Source of the DNA: Flectobacillus sp. BAB-3569
Lineage (GTDB): Bacteria > Bacteroidota > Bacteroidia > Cytophagales > Spirosomataceae
Assembly (NCBI RefSeq): GCF_002270355.1
Contig: NZ_NJFZ01000015.1
Location: 186,001 to 250,000, forward strand
Direction of reading: 5' to 3'
DNA: 64,000 nt
Position numbers and translations under genes: made by a program. The notes under the pieces were generated by a model. It was given only the letters and a program-made list of their open reading frames with translations, was not told where the DNA came from and did no database searches. Every line of letters begins with the position of its first letter. Position 1 is the first letter of the stretch. Below are positions 10,123 to 18,850 of this stretch, one piece after another.

Positions 10123-10998
10123 CTATTTCATCAAGGCTACATTATAAATCTCATACCAATCTTCGTGGTTCAATTTGATTTCGGTAGCGCTCACAGCATT
10201 ACGAATACGTTGCTCTGATAATGAACCAATAATTGGTAAAGTACCTAGCTGAATCAACCATGCTACAGCGGTTTGTTCGATATTAGCACCGTATTTTTGA
10301 CCAACTTCCGCTAATTTTTCTTTCAAAATTGCCGATTTGAAATCTGTGCCATCAAGGATTTTTCCACCTGCCAACGGTGCCCAAGCCAATGGTTTGCTAA
10401 AGCGTTGTTTGATGAAGTCCAAACGACCATCCTCAATAGCAGAAGTGTTGGCTAAGTTTAGTTCGATATGATTGGTAACGATAGGTTTGCGTAAGTATGA
10501 TTCCAGTAATTGGTGTTGGAATACCGAAAAGTTACTCACTCCAATATGTTTGATTTTGCCGATGTTAACCAACTCACGAAGCGTTTGAGCCGTTTCTTCT
10601 GGATTGCTAATCATGTCTAATTGATTCAACAAGAAGATATCCAAGTAGTCTGTACCAAGGCGTTTCAAAGAGTTATCTACACTTTCCAAAATATATTTTT
10701 CAGAGTTGTCAAAATACGTATATCCTTTAGTTGATTTACGAACTCCACACTTACTGAACAACACAATATCTTCTCTTTTGACCCCTTTATTTTTGATTAA
10801 TTTACCAAAATATTCTTCGATAGAAGAATTACCATAAATGTCAGCGTGGTCAAAAGTATTTACTCCTAATTCGAGGCAAAGATTTACGATTTTTTCCATC
10901 TGGTTAATGGTTTGCTCACCATTGTTAGTCCATCTCCAAAATCCATAAACCGCTTCTGAAACTTTAGGGCCCGAATCACTCAAATAAACTTTGTTCAT
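10123..10998 (-). CDS. Aldo/keto reductase (YdhF-like), atypical active site
   Basis: This 291-residue TIM-barrel oxidoreductase is of the aldo/keto reductase superfamily, closest in pattern to YdhF-type proteins. The Asp-Tyr pair is visible in FDHADIYG (about 49-56) and the catalytic Lys in VLFSKCG (about 79-85). The segment that usually supplies the catalytic His (LLIHRPD in YdhF-like enzymes) reads FLLNQLD, so His appears to be replaced by Asn. NADP-binding motifs near the C-terminus (LPIIGSLSEQRIRNAV) are kept. It is likely a soluble NADPH-dependent carbonyl reductase or a variant with altered chemistry; its substrate is unknown. Confidence 0.85.
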   Translation of the reverse strand: MNKVYLSDSGPKVSEAVYGFWRWTNNGEQTINQMEKIVNLCLELGVNTFDHADIYGNSSIEEYFGKLIKNKGVKREDIVLFSKCGVRKSTKGYTYFDNSEKYILESVDNSLKRLGTDYLDIFLLNQLDMISNPEETAQTLRELVNIGKIKHIGVSNFSVFQHQLLESYLRKPIVTNHIELNLANTSAIEDGRLDFIKQRFSKPLAWAPLAGGKILDGTDFKSAILKEKLAEVGQKYGANIEQTAVAWLIQLGTLPIIGSLSEQRIRNAVSATEIKLNHEDWYEIYNVALMK

Positions 10999-11322
10999 AA
11001 AACAGGGGGTTAAAACACTTAAGTACTTGTTGGTTTTTCAACCGTTTGTTGGTTAGTATAAAATCAAGTTAAGGGAAAAATACCAGAAGTTTTTTTCTAC
11101 AGTTTCCTCAATTTGCTTTTTTGACAAAGATTCAAAAAATCTCTTTAACCCAAAAATATAGCGTCGATAATTTATTGAAATGATAAAATATGCCACGAAT
11201 TTTATCATAATTTAGCCTCTCGATCGAGGCTAAATTCGTGTTGACATATCTTTAAACGCAACGTATTGCGTCTCTACAACTGAAATAATCTCTATATCTA
11301 TCAATCTCAATTCGCACAATTT
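10999..11322. promoter_or_regulatory. Intergenic region with overlapping alternative hairpins and a GTAGAGACGC repeat
   Basis: No gene is seen in these 324 bases. Two inverted repeats overlap. TGATAAAAT (11181-11189) pairs with ATTTTATCA (11199-11207). CACGAATTT (from 11194) plus TTTAGCCTC (11211-11219) pairs with GAGGCTAAA continuing to TTCGTG (11226-11240). The two folds cannot form together. At 11256-11280 there is a copy of the dispersed motif whose reverse complement reads TTGTAGAGACGCAAT; another lies at 57127-57150. On the minus strand this follows the nuclease gene and precedes the reductase. Confidence 0.6.
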
Positions 11323-12363
11323 TTAGAACCAGTCATCTACGTTTACTTCAGACTCTATTTGCTTTTGGAGAGACTCGGGAAGTTTGGCAAAAAAGTCTAT
11401 TCCTGTCTTTTTCTCAATACTATCAATGCTCACGGCAAAAGAGCGGACAGTTTCGTAAGAAGCTTGATTGGGCATCAAAAAAGCAATAGCCTGTTTATCT
11501 CTTGGGTCGTATACAATTTTGTAATAATACTCGGGTACAGCGATTTGATTTCGTTTTCCGATAAATTCCAAACCTTGGCGCAAAATAGGTCCAGTTACAA
11601 CAATCAAATCACCTCTATCTTGTGCCCATTTTCTGATTCTACTTTCCAAATCACTCCAGATACCACGGTTAAAGTCGGGTGCTTGTGGACTCATATTGGA
11701 CATGTAAAAAGTCTCGTTTTGCAATTCGTGATCATATTTAAAATCTCCCGCAGGACAAAGGTGTCCTCTATCATAACCCGATCGAGAGTAATCCTGAGTG
11801 ACTGCCGAACCTGTAGATACTTCGGGGTCGGCTATAAACTCATTCGAACGAGGTTCAGTACCTTTTGCCGCCTCTGATTTTAATAAATGCAATACCCAAG
11901 ATGCCTGCTCATAGTCCTCCTGATAACTCAACATATAACCAGTATGTCGTACAATTTCCTTGTCTTTCGAAGAGTAAGGTTTGTATTTGTCGAGGTCTTT
12001 GAACACAACATTGGAGGAGCTATTATCCTTGAAAACCTCATCTTTAATATTGGGTAAAGTTTTGGTGCCTTCTTCTACTGCATCTTTCAGAATATCTACA
12101 ATAGAGTTATCTTTCTTAGAAGAGCTTTTTGTGTCACTTGCTTCATTGTCAGTGGCTTCGGTGTCATTTTCTTTTGTGTCGCTTGCCACATTATCTTCAC
12201 GTCCTTCACGAGTCCAAGGTTCTTTTTTCTTTTCATTTTTACCGTTGAAAATGTTTGAAACATCGTGTTTAAACTGCTGAAAAGGGTGTGGTTGCCCCCA
12301 ATAATATAGAACGATTCCGAGTACCACTAGAAAAAATAAGAACTTAATTTTACTGGTTTTCAT
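11323..12363 (-). CDS. DNA/RNA non-specific endonuclease (NUC1 family)
   Basis: The protein has 346 residues. One N-terminal membrane or signal-anchor segment (about 5-22) is followed by a charged low-complexity linker rich in Glu, Asp, Lys and Ser (about 40-100), then the beta-beta-alpha metal endonuclease domain. The catalytic DRGH motif is in YDRGHLCPAGDFKYD, with the metal-binding Asn in FYMSNMSPQAPDFNRGIW. It probably acts outside the cytoplasmic membrane, degrading DNA and RNA for nutrient uptake. No immunity or inhibitor gene is adjacent, which fits an exported enzyme. Confidence 0.92.
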   Translation of the reverse strand: MKTSKIKFLFFLVVLGIVLYYWGQPHPFQQFKHDVSNIFNGKNEKKKEPWTREGREDNVASDTKENDTEATDNEASDTKSSSKKDNSIVDILKDAVEEGTKTLPNIKDEVFKDNSSSNVVFKDLDKYKPYSSKDKEIVRHTGYMLSYQEDYEQASWVLHLLKSEAAKGTEPRSNEFIADPEVSTGSAVTQDYSRSGYDRGHLCPAGDFKYDHELQNETFYMSNMSPQAPDFNRGIWSDLESRIRKWAQDRGDLIVVTGPILRQGLEFIGKRNQIAVPEYYYKIVYDPRDKQAIAFLMPNQASYETVRSFAVSIDSIEKKTGIDFFAKLPESLQKQIESEVNVDDWF

Positions 12364-12604
12364 AATACAATTTTACTGGGTTTTTCTAGACCCATTTTGG
12401 TATGAATAGCATTGATTGGAGCCAGATGCTCCACAGCGATTTTTTGAAAGTAATTTCAGAATAGGCTTTTAGGATTGAGCTAAAAGACTACAATTTTACT
12501 AATTTCGTACTAATTAACGTAAGAGTCTGGGGCTTTTTGACTAAAAAAACGAGAAATAAGCTCGAACAGTATCAGAATTGAAAAGTCTTAGATAAAAAAA
12601 TCAA

Positions 12605-13825
12605 ATGAGTCGAAAAAAAATAGTCGTAATAGGAGGAGGAGCCGCTGGATTTTTTGGTGCCATCAGAGCTGCCGAACAAAATCCTGCTGCTGAGGTTTTG
12701 TTATTAGAAAAAAATAGGACGGTTCTCAACAAAGTTCGGATTTCGGGCGGAGGTCGTTGTAATGTGACACATGCATGTTTTGATGACAAAAAGTTGGCAA
12801 GGTTCTATCCAAGAGGAGGAAGCTTTTTGAAGCCACTTTTCAAGACCTTCAATCCTCAAAGTACTATTGACTGGTTTCAACAAAAAGGTGTTGCTTTAAA
12901 AATCGAGTCAGATGGACGCATGTTCCCCACCACAGATAGCTCCGAAACCATTGCATTATGTTTAGAAAATGAGGCTATTAGAAAAGGCGTTCAAGTAAAA
13001 ACTTCCACGGGTGTATCCAAAATCCACCCGAAAGAAGAGACTGGATTTGTCCTTGAGTTATTAGACGGAACAAACCTTGAAGTCGATGCCGTGCTGGTAA
13101 CTACGGGAGGGAACCCCAACGTAGAAGGTTATCGTTGGCTGGCAGATTTGGGCTTGAATATTCTGAAGCCCTTACCTTCATTATTTACTTTCAATACCCC
13201 CGAAGGAGTTTTTAAAGATCTCTCAGGTGTAAGTGTGCCCAATGCTAATGTTAAGATTGCAGGAAGGAAACTAAAGCAGGATGGACCGTTGTTGGTGACG
13301 CACTGGGGTTTTTCTGGTCCAGCTATCTTAAAGTTATCAGCTTGGGGGGCAAAAGAATTAGCGGAGGTAGAATACAAGTTTTCGACCTTGATCAATTGGT
13401 GTGGAGAAACAACTGAACATGAAGTGCGCGAACAGTGGGCTTTGCAGAAAAAATCACATCCGAAAAAAGTCATTCAATCAAATCAATTATTGGGTATTCC
13501 TTCACGTTTGTGGAAACGCCTTTGTGAATTAGCCGAAATAGACGAGCAACTACGTTGGATTGATGTTTCGAACAAACAACTCAATAAACTCACCGAGAAC
13601 TTGATCAATTGTAATCAGACAGTTGCTGGTAAAACAACTTTTAAAGAAGAATTTGTTACTTGTGGTGGTGTAGATTTAAACGAAATCAATCCCAATACAA
13701 TGGAGTCTAAAAAAATTAAAGGATTGTTTTTTGCGGGAGAAGTACTGGATATTGATGCTGTAACTGGAGGGTTCAATTTTCAGGCTGCATGGACAACCAG
13801 TTATGTGGCTGGGTCGAATATTTAA
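12605..13825 (+). CDS. HI0933/BaiN-family FAD-dependent oxidoreductase
   Basis: This 406-residue flavoprotein has the N-terminal dinucleotide-binding motif VVIGGGAAGFFGAIRAAE (about 6-23) and the family signature KVRISGGGRCNVTHAC (about 43-58). A second glycine-rich stretch, VLVTTGGNPNVEGY, follows, and the C-terminal FAD contact reads GLFFAGEVLDIDAVTGGFNFQAAW. These are hallmarks of the HI0933-like family annotated as aminoacetone oxidase-like or BaiN-like. The real substrate is unknown for most members. The gene is monocistronic and followed by a family-A repeat. Confidence 0.9.
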   Translation: MSRKKIVVIGGGAAGFFGAIRAAEQNPAAEVLLLEKNRTVLNKVRISGGGRCNVTHACFDDKKLARFYPRGGSFLKPLFKTFNPQSTIDWFQQKGVALKIESDGRMFPTTDSSETIALCLENEAIRKGVQVKTSTGVSKIHPKEETGFVLELLDGTNLEVDAVLVTTGGNPNVEGYRWLADLGLNILKPLPSLFTFNTPEGVFKDLSGVSVPNANVKIAGRKLKQDGPLLVTHWGFSGPAILKLSAWGAKELAEVEYKFSTLINWCGETTEHEVREQWALQKKSHPKKVIQSNQLLGIPSRLWKRLCELAEIDEQLRWIDVSNKQLNKLTENLINCNQTVAGKTTFKEEFVTCGGVDLNEINPNTMESKKIKGLFFAGEVLDIDAVTGGFNFQAAWTTSYVAGSNI

Positions 13826-14078
13826 GTTTTTAAGCAATAGGCTTTAGGCAAAAACATATCTATCGTTACTAAAAAATAATTTTACACTCTTTGACTAGTG
13901 CCTTTCGCCTAATGCCTAAAGCAAATAATCTTACTTACTATCTTTAAGTTTTGAACTCATTTGCCTAATTATGAATGATTGACTGCCGAACTGATAGCGT
14001 GTTTAGCAGTCAATCCCAAAGTTCTAATAATACACTAGACTAGCCTTTAATGTCAAAATTTGGATTGGAGGTAGCTCT
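13826..14078. repeat. Family-A repeat copy between convergent genes
   Basis: A hairpin with arms GCTTTAGGCA (13841-13850) and TGCCTAAAGC (13913-13922) encloses a conserved 62-nt centre that matches the centre of the copy at 1539-1587 (ATATCTAT, GTTACTAAAAAA, ACACTCTTTG). The arms differ from those of the other copies while the centre is kept. Confidence 0.7.
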
Positions 14079-14423
14079 TTATCTAAACCTTCTTCTGACT
14101 TCACTGATTTTTCTTCGGCTCACCGCTAAAGTTTGACCATTGGAAAGCTTTACTTCTGGCACAGGACAAGCAACCACATAATTGGGATTAATGATAGATG
14201 ATTTATGAATTCTTATGAAGCCAAGATTACTCAGAATTAAATCATATTTTTTTAGGGTTCTTGCTGAAATATATACTTTTCCATTTGCGAGATGGATTGA
14301 ACTGTAATTACCGTCTGCAATAAGTGAGACAATTTGATCACTTGAAAAATATTCTTTGTCAATACAAAAAATTGAAGATTGATTTGCCTTGACGGAAGGC
14401 ATTGGATATTTGAATGTTAGCAT
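14079..14423 (-). CDS. Stand-alone LytTR DNA-binding protein
   Basis: This 114-residue protein is only a LytTR domain, with no receiver. The pattern reads VSLIADGNYSSIHLANGKVYISARTLKKYD, then GFIRIHKSSIINPNYV, then KLSNGQTLAVSRRKISEV. LytTR domains bind direct repeats in promoters. It is divergently arranged with the propeller histidine kinase and LytTR regulator pair that follows, and the 306-nt region between them carries short direct repeats, so it may regulate itself or that system. How a receiver-less protein is controlled cannot be told from sequence. Confidence 0.88.
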   Translation of the reverse strand: MLTFKYPMPSVKANQSSIFCIDKEYFSSDQIVSLIADGNYSSIHLANGKVYISARTLKKYDLILSNLGFIRIHKSSIINPNYVVACPVPEVKLSNGQTLAVSRRKISEVRRRFR

Positions 14424-14729
14424 AAGTAATGAAGCAAATAGTGTGAGAAAATATTAATTTCTTGAATTTCTTAGATAATAATCAAACTCACAAACGGTAA
14501 CAGATAACTGGTTCATTTTAACAAACATTCGGTTGTTCACCCCAATAATTGGTCATCTGTACTATATACCAGTTATTCGATGTACTGTCCAAATAGTTGT
14601 TTTTTTTGACCGTATCATGGTTATTCGCCTTTTAAATAGGTGATTATTCGCTATACTTGCATTGTTTCCTTTCTCGAAACGAAAATCATTAATATTTCTA
14701 CCTACTAAGAAGCTCTACAGTATCACTTC
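14424..14729. promoter_or_regulatory. Divergent regulatory region with TTATTCG repeats
   Basis: No gene is seen between the LytTR gene and the histidine kinase. The heptamer TTATTCG occurs on the same strand at 14573-14579, 14621-14627 and 14644-14650, each time preceded by AG, GG or GA. Variants such as ATTCGGTTGTTCACC (about 14527) lie upstream. Regularly arranged direct repeats suit LytTR-type binding. TATACTTG at 14652-14659 resembles the Bacteroidota -7 element TAnnTTTG. Confidence 0.5.
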
Positions 14730-17700
14730 ATGAAAAAGATTTTTTTACTCATTTACCTTTATTTGATTTTCGGAGGAAATATCTCGTTAGCTCAAGATTT
14801 CCCACTTTGGAAATACACACCACAGGATGGTTTGGCACAATCCCAGGTTTTATCATATCTAAAAGATAGTCGAGGAATTATATGGGTGGGTACGTATGGA
14901 GGACTCAGTAGATTTGATGGTGAACATTTTACCAATTATACAGTAAAAGATGGCTTACTTGGCTCTACCATAACTCAAATCCTTGAAGATAGTAACGGTT
15001 ATCTCTGGTTACAATGTAGAGAATTAGGCTTTGTTCGGTTTGATGGAAAAAACTTTGAGCAGTTTCCTCTGGACGAAACAGCTAAGTACTGGTCTAGATT
15101 AATTCTTCTTAAAAATGGGGAGTTAATTGTAAGTTGGGGAAAAGAAGTCTTGAGATTTAATGGGAAAAGTTTTGAGAAACATCCAAGATATAAATTCTCT
15201 AATCCTAGTGGATCAATATTCTATTTGAAAGAATCAAACCAGCTATTTTTTGAGGATAATAATCATAATTTTTTTCAAGAAACCTCAAAGGGAATAGTGC
15301 CAGTGAAGGATCTAAATGGTTGGGTAAATCAGGGCATAACATTCAACGATGTTATTGTATTTGAGTCCAAGCCAATCAATGAAATGATTCGCTATTTCAT
15401 TTTTGACGGGTATTCACTAAAACCTTTTCTGAAAATTAGCTCGAAGCAAAAAGAAGTGATCAACACCTTCAAATATGACTTTATATTTTCACATGAGGGC
15501 AAAGTATATTTGATTAAGGCAGAAAGTAAGAAAATAGATATAGTAGGTCATAACTTAGTACTTATTGATATTATAGATCAAGGGTCAGATAATAAAAAAT
15601 TAGCATGGCTACCAACCGAAAAAGGATTAGTTAGGCTTACTAAAAGAGGATTTCGACAATTTTCTGAGTCACAAGTACCCAACTGCTGGAGTGTCGTGCA
15701 AGACAAAGACAAGCAATTTTACTTTTCTAATTATTCTCTTTCCCTTCAAAAGTATGACGGAACGAAAATTGAAAAAGTACCTAATGAGTTGTACCGAAAT
15801 GTCATTAACCGTACTTACCGACAGTTAAATATAAAGGATTTTGCCGATCAAAAGTCTTCAAATTATTGGTATTTTAAACCCATTCGTTCTGCAAATAATG
15901 ACCTTTGGTTTCCCTCTAATCATGGGATGTTACGCTTGAGAGATAATAAATGGACACTTTTTTCCAGCCCAACTGGTGAAAAGCTGGTATTTTCACAAGC
16001 ATATGATACGCTTAGGGGTAAGATTATAGGTACCTCGATTGGCACAGTTTTTAGTTTGAATATTGCCAAACCCAATCAACTTGAATTTTTGCAGGACACA
16101 AACGCCATCTTATTTAAAGGTCTTATCCTGTGCGCAGCAGTATCACCTAAAGGAGAATATTGGCTCGGAGGTAAATGCATCGGTCGTTATAACCCCGAAA
16201 CAAAGCGATATAGATATTATAAATATGCTGCCGATGGCTCCAAGTTACGTAAGATGTTAGGTCTCACTTATGATTGGGAAAAAAGACTCTGGGCCTATGA
16301 TTTTACAGGTGGAGTATATGTATATAACGAGAAAAAAGATAGTTTCGACCGTGTATTCAAAAGCTATTTTAATACTGCAGTGAGTTTTGTTGAACAAATC
16401 GACCATCGACATTTGGCTTTTGGCAATTCTACAGGTATTCATATTTTAGATTTATCCATTTTTAAGAAAAATGGGAATGGCTTCGTTCAAGTATTCAATC
16501 ACCACAATGGATATAATGGTATTGAACCTAATCAGTTAGGCTCATATAGAGATTTTGATGGAAATATCTGGATTACTTCTGGGACGATTTTATCGAAAAT
16601 GATACCTTCTGAGCTTGATTATAGCCTCCAACCGCTCAAAATTCATGTTTTGGCCATCGGTGGAGAGAGGTATCCTTTTATTAAACAGACTCAAGTGTAT
16701 GAGTTGCCCAATCAACAAAATAGTACTACGTTTACCTTGGAGTCCATCGGTGACAACAAGCCTTTTCGCTCACTATATAGCTTTAGAATCAAAGGGTTTA
16801 TAAATGAGTGGAGTGAATGGCAGGAGCAGAATAAAATTATGGTCAATAATCTTCCTAATGGGGAGCATATCATTGAGTTTCGGACTCGAATGGGTAATCT
16901 TTCGACATCTAGTTCTTCGGTTATGGCTATTAATATCAGGGTCAATGCGCCATTTTATAAATCTCCTGATTTTTATAAGTATGCAACCATTACTTTTTTT
17001 CTATTGATGGTCGTGATATTGATTATTGCCACTCGTAGTATTAGACTATCTCGGAAGTTGGTATCACAAAGTCAAAAAATAGGAGAACAAGAGCATAAAG
17101 TTCGTTTTTTACAGGTGCAAACCATTCAAGCTCAGATGAATCCTCATTTTACCTTTAATGTGCTTGGAACTTTGCAACACCTAATTCTGAATAACGAAAC
17201 TCAAAAAGCAAGTGAAAATTTGTTGAAACTCTCTACGCTCATCCGAAATTACCTAGAAGCCTCTTTGCTGACAGATAACAAAAATGGTTCATTGTTTAGT
17301 CACGAGATTCAATTGTCAAGAGAGGTTGAATTATTAAAAATGTATATTGAGTTTGAACAACTGCAATACGTAGATAGGTTTGAATACGAAATTTCTTTGG
17401 ATGGTAAACTAAATACTGAAAACTACCGTGTACCTCCCCTTATTTTACAGCCTTTTGTAGAAAACGCTATCAAACATGGCTTGTTATACAAATCGCCTTC
17501 CGAAAAAGGTATGTTGTTAATTAGGTTTATTAGTTTGAATGAGGATACTTTAATTTGTACGATTGAGGATAATGGGGTTGGTCGAACAGAAGCAAATCGT
17601 ATTCAAACTCGATCACTCAAAAAATACAAGTCTCGTGGGACCGAACTCGTCAAAAGAAGGGTTGACATTCTTAATGAAATGGGATATGATATCACGATTA

Positions 17701-17759
17701 CGGTTGATGATGGAATTACAGGAGGAACAGTTGTGACAATACAAATAGGTTATAAATAA
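14730..17759 (+). CDS. Two-component sensor histidine kinase with periplasmic beta-propellers (LytS-type kinase core)
   Basis: The protein has 1009 residues. A signal peptide (about 1-21, ending SLAQ) precedes a long periplasmic region of propeller-type repeats, for example GIIWVGTYGGLSRFDG and DGNIWITSG. A Y_Y_Y-type beta domain (about 640-745, FRIKGFINEWSEWQ) is followed by one membrane helix (about 752-772). The cytoplasmic core is of the His_kinase/LytS type: the phospho-acceptor is in QMNPHFTFNVLGTLQHL (His about 804) and the ATPase has PPLILQPFVENAIKHG and EDNGVG. Such sensors usually read extracellular oligosaccharides or other ligands in Bacteroidota. It lies 26 nt upstream of its LytTR response regulator, clearly one operon. 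Confidence 0.93.
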   Translation: MKKIFLLIYLYLIFGGNISLAQDFPLWKYTPQDGLAQSQVLSYLKDSRGIIWVGTYGGLSRFDGEHFTNYTVKDGLLGSTITQILEDSNGYLWLQCRELGFVRFDGKNFEQFPLDETAKYWSRLILLKNGELIVSWGKEVLRFNGKSFEKHPRYKFSNPSGSIFYLKESNQLFFEDNNHNFFQETSKGIVPVKDLNGWVNQGITFNDVIVFESKPINEMIRYFIFDGYSLKPFLKISSKQKEVINTFKYDFIFSHEGKVYLIKAESKKIDIVGHNLVLIDIIDQGSDNKKLAWLPTEKGLVRLTKRGFRQFSESQVPNCWSVVQDKDKQFYFSNYSLSLQKYDGTKIEKVPNELYRNVINRTYRQLNIKDFADQKSSNYWYFKPIRSANNDLWFPSNHGMLRLRDNKWTLFSSPTGEKLVFSQAYDTLRGKIIGTSIGTVFSLNIAKPNQLEFLQDTNAILFKGLILCAAVSPKGEYWLGGKCIGRYNPETKRYRYYKYAADGSKLRKMLGLTYDWEKRLWAYDFTGGVYVYNEKKDSFDRVFKSYFNTAVSFVEQIDHRHLAFGNSTGIHILDLSIFKKNGNGFVQVFNHHNGYNGIEPNQLGSYRDFDGNIWITSGTILSKMIPSELDYSLQPLKIHVLAIGGERYPFIKQTQVYELPNQQNSTTFTLESIGDNKPFRSLYSFRIKGFINEWSEWQEQNKIMVNNLPNGEHIIEFRTRMGNLSTSSSSVMAINIRVNAPFYKSPDFYKYATITFFLLMVVILIIATRSIRLSRKLVSQSQKIGEQEHKVRFLQVQTIQAQMNPHFTFNVLGTLQHLILNNETQKASENLLKLSTLIRNYLEASLLTDNKNGSLFSHEIQLSREVELLKMYIEFEQLQYVDRFEYEISLDGKLNTENYRVPPLILQPFVENAIKHGLLYKSPSEKGMLLIRFISLNEDTLICTIEDNGVGRTEANRIQTRSLKKYKSRGTELVKRRVDILNEMGYDITITVDDGITGGTVVTIQIGYK

Positions 17760-17785
17760 AGTTAAGGTTCTAAAATTTAGAAATT

Positions 17786-18622
17786 ATGAAGGCAATCATC
17801 ATAGAGGATGTTTTACCCGAAGCCACCATGATAAAAGGGATGCTCAATAATAGTTTTCCTACCATCGAGATTATCGGCATCGCCAGCAGTGTAGACGAAG
17901 GAATCAGTATGATTCTAAGAAATAAACCAGACTTCGTTTTGATGGATATTGAGATTATGGGAGGTACAAGCTATGACATTTTGGCAAGCCTACGACAGTA
18001 TAGTATTCCACTAGATTTTGAAATTATTTTTCTCACAGGAAATCGTCGATTTGATTATGCAACTCGAGCGTTTGAATACACTGCTTTAGATTTTTTAACT
18101 AAGCCTATTGATACAGTTGCTTTCGATAAAGCCATTACTCGAGTTATGGAACGTAAATCATCAAGTCAATTGAATAGTGCTCAAATGGGCTTTTTTCTAG
18201 AAATGATTAGTTCTTCAGAAAATATACTACCAAACAAAATGGCGGTTACCAGACTGGGAGGGGTGGTTGAGTTTGTAGAAATTAATCAAATTCTATACCT
18301 AGAGGCAGCCCGAGATGTTACGATTTTTGTATTAAAAAATAAACAGCAACTTACAGCCTATAAAAATTTGGGATATTATGCTAACATTCTCGTAAACCAT
18401 AATTTTTTCTCTATATCAAGTAGCTTAATAATTAACCTCAACGAACTTAAGTCATACGATCATAGTCAAAAATTGGTGCTAATGGTCAATGGAATACAAT
18501 TATCAGCCTCTCGCAGAGGAGGACAAGATTTAAAAAGCTACATTTCTCAAAATCCTAATTTAGAGGATAAGTTTCGAACCAAATTGATGGAATTTATTAG
18601 GAAATTCTTAGGTAAAAGATAA
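17786..18622 (+). CDS. LytR/AlgR-family response regulator
   Basis: The protein has 278 residues. An N-terminal receiver carries the acidic pair IIIEDV and the phospho-acceptor Asp54 (FVLMDIEIMGG). The switch Thr and Lys are in IIFLTGN and FLTKPID. A LytTR DNA-binding domain follows at about 155-258 (FVEINQILYLEAARDVTIFV; FFSISSSLIINLNEL). It is the expected partner of the preceding propeller kinase. The target genes are not evident; the TTATTCG repeats before the kinase make autoregulation possible. Confidence 0.93.
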   Translation: MKAIIIEDVLPEATMIKGMLNNSFPTIEIIGIASSVDEGISMILRNKPDFVLMDIEIMGGTSYDILASLRQYSIPLDFEIIFLTGNRRFDYATRAFEYTALDFLTKPIDTVAFDKAITRVMERKSSSQLNSAQMGFFLEMISSSENILPNKMAVTRLGGVVEFVEINQILYLEAARDVTIFVLKNKQQLTAYKNLGYYANILVNHNFFSISSSLIINLNELKSYDHSQKLVLMVNGIQLSASRRGGQDLKSYISQNPNLEDKFRTKLMEFIRKFLGKR

Positions 18623-18768
18623 TGGGTAGCGTGTGTTATGGATATAGTTTTTTTCTAAAAAAACTGTAATTTCCAACCTAATGACATGACCTAAGTATCT
18701 ATGATTAAGACGAATAGGAGATACATTGTTAAACTAGTCATCAAACAGGAGTCATCCCTGATTTTATG

Positions 18769-18816
18769 ATTGTGTGCATGAGTGATTATTTTGAATTAAT
18801 CACTCATACACACAAT
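18769..18816. terminator. Long hairpin between convergent genes
   Basis: Arms of 20 nt (18769-18788 and 18797-18816) pair at 19 of 20 positions around an 8-nt loop; the 5' arm begins ATTGTGTGCATGAG. It lies between the convergent response regulator and exported-protein genes and is followed by TTTTG, so it fits a bidirectional terminator. Confidence 0.65.
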
Positions 18817-18850
18817 TTTGACTCACTAAATTGAGAATGAGGAACAACCA

